A program made the position numbers and the translations under genes. A model generated the notes under the pieces. It saw nothing but the letters and a program-made list of their open reading frames with translations. It searched no databases and was not told the DNA's origin. A stretch of 30,484 nucleotides of DNA from CAYRTD01 sp964426915. GTDB lineage: Bacteria; Bacteroidota; Bacteroidia; Bacteroidales; GCA-2748055. Shown here in pieces: positions 24,127 to 30,484 of this stretch (within the stretch, counting starts at the first letter, position 1; the number at the start of each line of letters is the position of its first letter). The stretch lies in assembly GCA_964426915.1 (NCBI GenBank), contig CAYRTD010000029.1, forward strand, positions 1 to 30,484, written 5' to 3'.

Positions 24127-26472
24127 ATGATGAAAAAATATTTTCTTTTTATCTGTTTGTCTCTGCTTGTAATTTCCAGTAGAATTAATGCTCAGAATGC
24201 CAGACATTTCTATAAAGTAGGTAAGGAATTTCTTGAAAACACAAAATATCAGGATGCTATCAATCAGTTTTCCAAAGCCATCGAAATTGATCCTGATAAT
24301 ACCAAATCCTTTGAACTTCGTGCAACAGCATATGAAGCTACCAGCAATCATGTGCTTGCCAGGGAAGATTACGAAAAACTCGCGATCTTTGATACCAAGA
24401 ACGAAGAATACTTTTACAACGGAGCAAGAATGAGTTTTGTGCTTGAAGATTATGATGATGCGCTTCTGAAACTGAACAAAGCACTTAATGAAAAAAGGAT
24501 TTTTCCGGAAGCTCAGGAACTAAAGGTTCTGACTCTCATAGAACTTAAAAAATACGATCAGGCTTTGGAAATGGCCAAAGATGCCCTTCGCCTGAAAGAA
24601 ACAGACATCAATCTTTTTAATTATGCCCGGGTAAATGAGCTCATGGGTTTGTTGGAAGCTGCCGAAAAGGCCTATCAGGATGCAATCAGAAAGAATAAAA
24701 CTTTTTACGAGGCATATACCCGACTTGCCGATCTGCAGAGAAGAAGAAACAAACTGCCGGAAGCCCTCGAAAACGTAAATAAGGTAATCAGCATGAATAA
24801 AAAGCACCTTCCTGCTTACCGCGTAAGAAGCGCCATTTATGCTGATCAGTTAAACTATTCAGCTGCTATTAATGACATTTCCACTATTCTTCTCGTCGAA
24901 CCGGATAATGCAGAAATATATTTTCTTCGTGCAAAGTATTACCAGGGATACGCTCAACATATGAATGCAATAAGTGATTTCGGAAAAGTTATATCCCTGG
25001 AACCTGAAAATCCCGAAGCATATTACCACAGGGCTCAATCCTATGAACAGATCCTACGTTTTGATGATGCCATAAAAGATTACAAAAAACTTGCATCTAT
25101 TGCTGAAGATAATGATGAAGCTGAAGCATTGCTGGCAGAAGCTGAAAAAAGAATGTTTGAATTGAACAGGGAGAATAACGTGCCCCAGGTAAAACTCCTG
25201 ACTCCAGAAGAGAAGGAAGGGAATATTCTGCATATCCCGCGCAGTGAAAATGTAGTCCCTATTGTGGGCCAGGCGATCGATGAGAGCAAAATCCATAAAG
25301 TTAAAGTGAATGAAACTACAATACCTTTTACTGACAAGAAGGATTACACGGAATTTCTTACTTCTGTGAATATCAAAGGCAGTGATAAACTTAAGGTGGA
25401 AGTCGTTGATATTTACAATAACAGGCAGATTGTAAATTACGACATTATACGCACCGAGATTACCCCACCAAAAGTTAAGATCCTTGCCCCCTATGCTTCC
25501 GACAACAATCTTATATGGCTTGAATCGGATGATCCGGTGATCTACGTTGAAGGTGCCATAGAAGATGAAAGCCTTATCCGGTCAATCTATATCGATGATG
25601 TGCGTGCCAGTTATATTCCCAATGACAGGAATCCGAGCTTTCAGGCAATGATCAATGTTCAGAATAAAGACCGTTTTACGGTTAAAGCTGAAGACGATTT
25701 CGGAAATATTTCCAAAACCACTTTTGTTCTTAACCGTCAATCGGCCATGATGCAGGAAGAAAATCCAATGGGCAAAACCTGGGTGGTATTTATTGAGAAC
25801 AGCAACTATGAAAGTTTTGCCAGTCTTGACGGACCAGTAAGAGATATTACCCTTATGAAAACCGCACTTGCCAAATACACGGTTCACAATTCCATCCACA
25901 AAAAAGATATGACCAAACAGGAAATGGAAAGATTCTTTGCAATAGAACTCAGGGACCTGTTAAGGTCAAACAGAGTGAATTCTCTGCTTATATGGTTTGC
26001 AGGCCACGGCAAATTCGTAAACGAAACCGGCTACTGGGTGCCCACCGACGCAAAAAGAGATGATGAGTTTACGTATTTCAACATTAATGCTCTTAAAGCT
26101 TCAATGCAATCATATCCGGCTACACTAGACCATACCCTTGTGATCACAGATGCCTGTGAATCGGGACCTTCATTCTATCAGGCCATGAGGGCAGGACTTG
26201 AGGAAAAAAGCTGTAATGATCCCTCTACGGTACGGCTTAAATCCTCGCAGGTTTTTTCATCTGCCGGATATGAACTCGCAGTGGATAACAGCCAGTTTAC
26301 CCGAACATTTGCCAATGTTTTAGCTAATAATCCAAATTCCTGTATTCCCATCGAAAGCATTGTAATAAAAGTTACAGATGCTGTTTTAAATTCAAACCAG
26401 CAAAAACCGCAGTTCGGAAAGATTTCCGGACTTGAAGATGAGAATGGTACTTTCTTCTTCATTGCAAAATAG
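24127..26472 (+). CDS. Secreted TPR protein with C-terminal caspase-like protease domain
   Basis: This 781-residue protein has three regions. A signal peptide (MMKKYFLFICLSLLVISSRINA) is followed by about eight or nine TPR units (about 25-330; for example YQDAINQFSKAIEIDPDN and MNAISDFGKVISLEPENPEAYYHRA). A middle region with two beta-sandwich-like repeats (about 350-540) comes next. The last region, about 549-781, is a caspase-like (peptidase C14) domain: WVVFIENSNYES, then LIWFAGHGK with His627 and LVITDACESG with Cys677, the expected dyad. It should lie in the periplasm or outer face; its substrate is unknown. It precedes the propeller/PP2C gene by 9 bases. Confidence 0.88.
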   Translation: MMKKYFLFICLSLLVISSRINAQNARHFYKVGKEFLENTKYQDAINQFSKAIEIDPDNTKSFELRATAYEATSNHVLAREDYEKLAIFDTKNEEYFYNGARMSFVLEDYDDALLKLNKALNEKRIFPEAQELKVLTLIELKKYDQALEMAKDALRLKETDINLFNYARVNELMGLLEAAEKAYQDAIRKNKTFYEAYTRLADLQRRRNKLPEALENVNKVISMNKKHLPAYRVRSAIYADQLNYSAAINDISTILLVEPDNAEIYFLRAKYYQGYAQHMNAISDFGKVISLEPENPEAYYHRAQSYEQILRFDDAIKDYKKLASIAEDNDEAEALLAEAEKRMFELNRENNVPQVKLLTPEEKEGNILHIPRSENVVPIVGQAIDESKIHKVKVNETTIPFTDKKDYTEFLTSVNIKGSDKLKVEVVDIYNNRQIVNYDIIRTEITPPKVKILAPYASDNNLIWLESDDPVIYVEGAIEDESLIRSIYIDDVRASYIPNDRNPSFQAMINVQNKDRFTVKAEDDFGNISKTTFVLNRQSAMMQEENPMGKTWVVFIENSNYESFASLDGPVRDITLMKTALAKYTVHNSIHKKDMTKQEMERFFAIELRDLLRSNRVNSLLIWFAGHGKFVNETGYWVPTDAKRDDEFTYFNINALKASMQSYPATLDHTLVITDACESGPSFYQAMRAGLEEKSCNDPSTVRLKSSQVFSSAGYELAVDNSQFTRTFANVLANNPNSCIPIESIVIKVTDAVLNSNQQKPQFGKISGLEDENGTFFFIAK

Positions 26473-26481
26473 GAATATACT

Positions 26482-29400
26482 ATGATATCCGGGCTGGCAG
26501 AAGTGTCAGGAAGAGTACTCAGACATTTGGCAGGACTAACAGTCCTTCTGCTCACTTTTTTTCCGGGAAAGCTTCCTGCACAGAATTATTTTTTTGATAA
26601 TTACGGGGTAGCGGAAGGTATTGCACAATCGACAGTTTTCGATATACATCAGGATCACAATGATTATATCTGGTTAGCCACAAGAGGGGGGACAAGCCGA
26701 TTTGACGGAATCGAGTTTGTGAATTATACCATGGAAGACGGCCTGGCCGAAAACGGTGTTCGTGTGATCTTCCGGGATAAAAAAAATAATATCTGGCTTG
26801 GTCATTCCGGAGGGGGAATAAGTATTTATGACGGACATAAATTCAGTGTATACTCTCCTGCAGGAAATATTTTTGATTCTGATATTACAGCCATCCTGAC
26901 AGATGAAGAAGGAAATCTATGGATAACTTCCGAATTATCGGGAGCCGTGAAAATTACAGAAATATCGGATTCCCTTTCCAGTTCAAAATATGAACTATTC
27001 ATAGGCAAGTCACTTAGCGACAGGGTCTATGGAGCCTACAAAGCAAAAGACGGAACCCTCTATTTTATTACCGATGCTTTTTTGAAAGTATATCAACCTG
27101 AAGAAAATACATTTACAGGTTTCTACATTGAAGGAATGCCTACCTTTTTCCTTATAACCTGCATGTTTGAGGACAGCAGAAATAACCTGTGGTTTGGGAC
27201 GCATAACGGAGGCCTTTATCACTACACAACCGATGAAGACAGTTTTGAGTTTTATGATACCGACGACGGTCTCGCATCTAACTGGATAACAGATATCACT
27301 GAAGATAAAAACGGGGTAATCTGGGCCGGCACCTGGGGCGGAGGTCTTAGCCTGGTAAGCGATGAGGGAGTAAAGGTCATGGATAACTCAAACGGGCTTT
27401 TAGATCAAAAGATCCGAAAGATAGTGGAAGATCGTGAAGGAAATATACTTATAGGAACAAATGAAAATGGCATTGCAATCTTTAAGGGTTATCAGTTTAT
27501 TTCATATTTTACGCGAGATGGTCTGACAGATCCGCAAGTGTGGTCAGTTCTTCAGGATAAAAGCGGAAAGTTCTGGTTCGGAACAAGTAAGGGAATCAGT
27601 ATTTATAAACCCGGGGCAGGAGGAACAGAAGAATTTTCAGAATTTCACAAGCTTAAAAATACCCGTGTTACTTACCTGAAAGAAGATATTTATTCCAGAA
27701 TATGGATAGGCACAGATAACCAGGGGGTCTTTACTTTCGATAGAATAACCGGAAATTTCACTTATGAACACCGTCTGAATTCCTATATAAGTTCTCTTCT
27801 TGTCACATCATTGGAAACCGATGAGGAGGGGAAAGTATGGGTAGGCTCACTTGATGGACTTATCGTATACGATCATAACACGAAAAATACTCGTTATTAC
27901 ACTCAGACAAACGGACTGGCGGGTAATGAGATCACTTCTCTTTATAAAGCTCCGGATGGAAAAATGTGGATAGGTTCCCGCGGTCTGGGATTGAATTACT
28001 TTTTTGGCGATAGTATATGCCACCTCCAACTGGAGGAAGATTTCACTGCAACATCCATCATTGCAGACAGTAGGGGATACCTATGGGTCGGAACAGAGGC
28101 AAGAGGCGTTCTGAAAATCGATCCGCTGAAAGCTGAGATCGTTGATGATCTGAAAGAAAGTAAAGGTTTGCTTGCAAATCTGATCAACCTTGTGGCAATA
28201 GATAACAATGACCGGGTTTACATCGGCACCAACAAGGGATTGAACATCTATCATACCGAAGAAGAGAAAATCTTTTCCTACAATCATAAAAATGGCTTTA
28301 CCGGAATTGAGACTAAACCCAATGCGGTATATTTTGGTGATAAAGGAAAGCTTTGGTTTGGCACCGTTAAAGGAGTGACGAGCTTTAATCCCGACCTTTT
28401 TAAACCCTCAGATCTTGAACCCTTAACACATATTATCAATTTCAAGGTCAACCTGGAAGATAAAGAACTCATCCCGGGAAGAAAACTTAAACACACAGAT
28501 AATGATATAATTTTTGAGTATATAAGCATTTGTCTTACCAATCCGGAGGCTGTCGCTTACCGGATCATGCTGGAAGGTGCCGATAATGAATGGAGGCCTG
28601 CAACCACCCAGACCTCTGTGACCTACCCCTCACTTTCACCAAACAAATATACATTTAAGGTTATTGCACGCAACAGTGAAGGTAAATGGAATGAAGAACC
28701 GGTTATTTACAGTTTCCAGATAATGCCACCCTTTTACCAGACCACCTGGTTTATTCTGCTGAGCATCTTTGCCGGTAGCCTGACTATTTTTATTTACATT
28801 AAGATAAGAGAAAGAAACCTGATGATTGAGAAGAGGATCCTGGAAGAGAAAGTTGTGGAGCGAACAGCAGTAGTTACCGCACAAAAAGAACAGCTGGCCA
28901 GCAAAAATAAAGACATTACCGATTCAATCCGCTATGCAAAAAGGATTCAGGTTGCCATGCTGCCTCCCGTAATCCCCTTTGATAATACCTTCGTACTCTT
29001 CAGACCAAAAGATATCGTTAGTGGCGATTTCTACTGGTTGGAAATAATTGACAACAAAGAATATATCGCTGCTGTAGATTGCACGGGGCACGGAGTCCCA
29101 GGAGCTTTTATGTCGATTATCGGCTCCAATTTCCTGAATAAGATTGTGAAAGAACAACATGTCTATGAACCGGCAAATATTCTTAACATTTTAAATCAGG
29201 AGGTTATTGAAAATCTAAAGAGTACTGATGAAGACAGCACGGTTTACGACGGAATGGATATTGCTCTTATCTGCTACGACAGGGAAAAAGAGATACTGGA
29301 ATATGCCGGAGGATACAATCCCCTTATTCTTGTGAGGAGCGGAGAACTGCAGGAAGTCAAAGCAGACAGATTTTCTATTGGCCGTTCTTCCCTCAAACAG

Positions 29401-29658
29401 CAAGTAAGAGAGTTTACAAATCATCGAATAGAAATGAGAAGAGGGGATATTATCTATATATATACTGATGGTTACGCAGATCAGTTTGGAGGAGAAGAAG
29501 GACGAAAGTTCAAGCTAAAGCCCATGAAGGAATTACTGATCGCGATAAATGAAAAAACGATGGAGGAACAAAAAAGTATCCTTAATAGTACTATCGATGC
29601 CTGGAGGGGAGATATTGATCAAGTGGATGATATTCTTATAATCGGAAGAAAATTTTAA
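26482..29658 (+). CDS. Two-propeller membrane sensor with SpoIIE/PP2C phosphatase
   Basis: This 1058-residue protein begins with a hydrophobic signal. About 14 propeller units of the form (I/L)WxGT...G(I/L) follow (IWLATRGGTSRF, LWFGTHNGGLYHY, IWAGTWGGGLSLV ... LWFGTVKGVTSF), enough for two seven-bladed propellers, then a Y_Y_Y-like beta domain (about 650-750), one membrane helix (about 756-775), a coiled coil and a SpoIIE/PP2C phosphatase (about 830-1058). Metal ligands appear in VSGDFYW, AVDCTGHG and DQVDDILIIG. Bacteroidota sensors with this ectodomain usually carry a histidine kinase; here the output is a Ser/Thr phosphatase. It follows the caspase gene by 9 bases and overlaps the convergent LOG gene by 4. 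Confidence 0.9.
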   Translation: MISGLAEVSGRVLRHLAGLTVLLLTFFPGKLPAQNYFFDNYGVAEGIAQSTVFDIHQDHNDYIWLATRGGTSRFDGIEFVNYTMEDGLAENGVRVIFRDKKNNIWLGHSGGGISIYDGHKFSVYSPAGNIFDSDITAILTDEEGNLWITSELSGAVKITEISDSLSSSKYELFIGKSLSDRVYGAYKAKDGTLYFITDAFLKVYQPEENTFTGFYIEGMPTFFLITCMFEDSRNNLWFGTHNGGLYHYTTDEDSFEFYDTDDGLASNWITDITEDKNGVIWAGTWGGGLSLVSDEGVKVMDNSNGLLDQKIRKIVEDREGNILIGTNENGIAIFKGYQFISYFTRDGLTDPQVWSVLQDKSGKFWFGTSKGISIYKPGAGGTEEFSEFHKLKNTRVTYLKEDIYSRIWIGTDNQGVFTFDRITGNFTYEHRLNSYISSLLVTSLETDEEGKVWVGSLDGLIVYDHNTKNTRYYTQTNGLAGNEITSLYKAPDGKMWIGSRGLGLNYFFGDSICHLQLEEDFTATSIIADSRGYLWVGTEARGVLKIDPLKAEIVDDLKESKGLLANLINLVAIDNNDRVYIGTNKGLNIYHTEEEKIFSYNHKNGFTGIETKPNAVYFGDKGKLWFGTVKGVTSFNPDLFKPSDLEPLTHIINFKVNLEDKELIPGRKLKHTDNDIIFEYISICLTNPEAVAYRIMLEGADNEWRPATTQTSVTYPSLSPNKYTFKVIARNSEGKWNEEPVIYSFQIMPPFYQTTWFILLSIFAGSLTIFIYIKIRERNLMIEKRILEEKVVERTAVVTAQKEQLASKNKDITDSIRYAKRIQVAMLPPVIPFDNTFVLFRPKDIVSGDFYWLEIIDNKEYIAAVDCTGHGVPGAFMSIIGSNFLNKIVKEQHVYEPANILNILNQEVIENLKSTDEDSTVYDGMDIALICYDREKEILEYAGGYNPLILVRSGELQEVKADRFSIGRSSLKQQVREFTNHRIEMRRGDIIYIYTDGYADQFGGEEGRKFKLKPMKELLIAINEKTMEEQKSILNSTIDAWRGDIDQVDDILIIGRKF

Positions 29659-30251
29659 TGCTTTTCCACAGCGGCAAACTTAAGTGCTTCGCTGTCCCAG
29701 GGTGGACTTTGATGAATAGCCTTAACCACTTCTTCGGGTTCTTTAACAATAGTCCAGATATCCTGATGAATATCGCGCATGAATTTTTCAATGATCATTT
29801 TATTCAATAAGGAAAAAAGAGGGTCGTAAAAATTATCTGTATTGATTATAACAAGGGGTTTTGTGAACTGGCCTAACTGTTTAAGGGTAATCACCTCCAT
29901 GAGCTCGTCCATTGTACCCACACCTCCGGGAAGAACAATTACAGCATCGACATTTTTGATGATCCGGTACTTCCTTTCGTGCATATCACGAACCAATACC
30001 ATATCCTTAACATTGGGATGCGCCCAGTGCATCTCGTTCATAAAGACAGGCATAAAACCGGTGATCTCTCCCTGGTTTTCCAGCATTGCATCGGCCATGC
30101 GACCCATGAGCCCCACCCCGCCACCACCAAAATTCACGGCAATTTTATGTTCAGCTAGGATCCTTCCGAGCCGTTCTGCCATATCGAAATATTTCGCCCT
30201 AATTCCGGGGCTGGAAGCACAAAAAACAGCTACTCGTCTAATAGGATACAT
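29655..30251 (-). CDS. LOG-family Rossmann protein (TIGR00730 type)
   Basis: This 198-residue protein has the LOG signature PGGVGTMDE (residues 108-116), preceded by HERK at 91-94 and an FGGGGVGLMG nucleotide loop at 41-50. Relatives hydrolyse nucleoside 5'-monophosphates to base and ribose 5-phosphate; plant and bacterial versions activate cytokinins. In most bacteria the role is general nucleotide metabolism. The start is the ATG at 30251. Its stop overlaps the end of the PP2C gene by 4 bases. Repeat copy 5 begins 15 bases upstream of its start. Confidence 0.9.
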   Translation of the reverse strand: MYPIRRVAVFCASSPGIRAKYFDMAERLGRILAEHKIAVNFGGGGVGLMGRMADAMLENQGEITGFMPVFMNEMHWAHPNVKDMVLVRDMHERKYRIIKNVDAVIVLPGGVGTMDELMEVITLKQLGQFTKPLVIINTDNFYDPLFSLLNKMIIEKFMRDIHQDIWTIVKEPEEVVKAIHQSPPWDSEALKFAAVEKH

Positions 30252-30265
30252 AAAAATAAGCTAAA

Positions 30266-30484
30266 TAGTGTCTGTCCATAATGTCCGATATACTCATTCA
30301 GGGTTAATTCAGTGAGACTATGATTTTGGTTTTCAAAATCATTTAGCCGAACTGATCCCGAGCAATAGCCGAGGGATCTCATCAGCGGTATTCGTGAGCT
30401 CGTTATCACTCGGTTCTGCGTTGCTGCAGAAATTTTAAATCCTCGAATACATTAGTATACTGCGGTTTAAAATTTTGTGCCTCC
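30266..30484 (+). repeat. Mosaic hairpin repeat, copy 5 (runs off the window)
   Basis: The leader is at 30266-30285, the spacer carries TACTCATTCA, the hairpin core is at 30310-30382, and a shorter tail is at 30383-30428. The AT-rich inverted repeat (30430-30439 and 30466-30476) is followed by GTGCCTCC at the window edge. That is the complement of GGAGGCAC, which precedes the same AT-rich arm in copy 3. The element therefore seems to turn back into an inverted tail beyond the window. Confidence 0.85.

Noticed and set aside
29842..30264. 140-codon plus-strand frame at the window end
   Set aside because: It is antisense to the LOG-family gene, which has a clear PGGVGTMDE signature.

Overview
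The window looks like a chromosome segment of a free-living or environmental Bacteroidota (Bacteroidales/Marinilabiliales type). The grounds are: ribosomal protein S16 with a long charged tail, -7 boxes of the form TAnnTTTG (one with a matching TTTG 20 bases upstream), a two-component-regulator propeller sensor, a DUF2807 'head GIN' protein, a SPOR lipoprotein, two pyrophosphate-type phosphofructokinases, weak Shine-Dalgarno sequences and AT-rich intergenic DNA. This is inference from gene content; there is no rRNA or tRNA in the window to place it further.

Layout. 1-769 is gene-free repeat debris ending in a 14-unit octanucleotide tandem array. 770-1348 is a thioredoxin-fold protein. 1811-3532 (minus) holds a DUF434/DUF5616 protein and a dihydroorotate-dehydrogenase-like protein that lacks the family's catalytic motif. 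A SPOR lipoprotein (4084-4572) converges on two minus-strand PPi-type phosphofructokinases (4630-5838 and 6272-7531). 8194-11403 is a zinc-uptake operon: Fur/Zur-type repressor, yidD, ZnuA-like lipoprotein, ATPase and permease. A perfect 17-bp palindrome lies on its predicted promoter. 11734-14235 is dapD, a GT4 glycosyltransferase and a TsaC/Sua5 gene, closely packed. Then come a DUF2807 protein, a 4HBT thioesterase, rpsP-rimM (minus), a HlyD-type adaptor plus TolC without a visible pump, and prmC-recX-prfB (minus). In that last group prfB carries the classical programmed +1 frameshift and prmC encodes the methylase of the release-factor GGQ loop. ribD is divergent from prmC.

The most interesting coding pair is 24127-29658: a secreted TPR protein ending in a caspase-like protease domain with an intact His/Cys dyad. 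Nine bases later comes a 1058-residue membrane sensor with 14 propeller repeats, a Y_Y_Y-like domain, one membrane helix and a cytoplasmic SpoIIE/PP2C phosphatase. It looks like an undescribed envelope-sensing module, though its biology cannot be read from sequence. A LOG-family protein closes the window.

The second notable feature is a mosaic intergenic repeat family found at five loci plus fragments. It has a conserved leader (TAGTGTCTGTCC...), a strong hairpin core and a variable GC-rich tail. It is often next to a gene start or end and supplies the stop codon of two genes. One copy is interrupted by an unrelated foldback, and a separate MITE with terminal inverted repeats and a 6-bp target duplication sits next to another.
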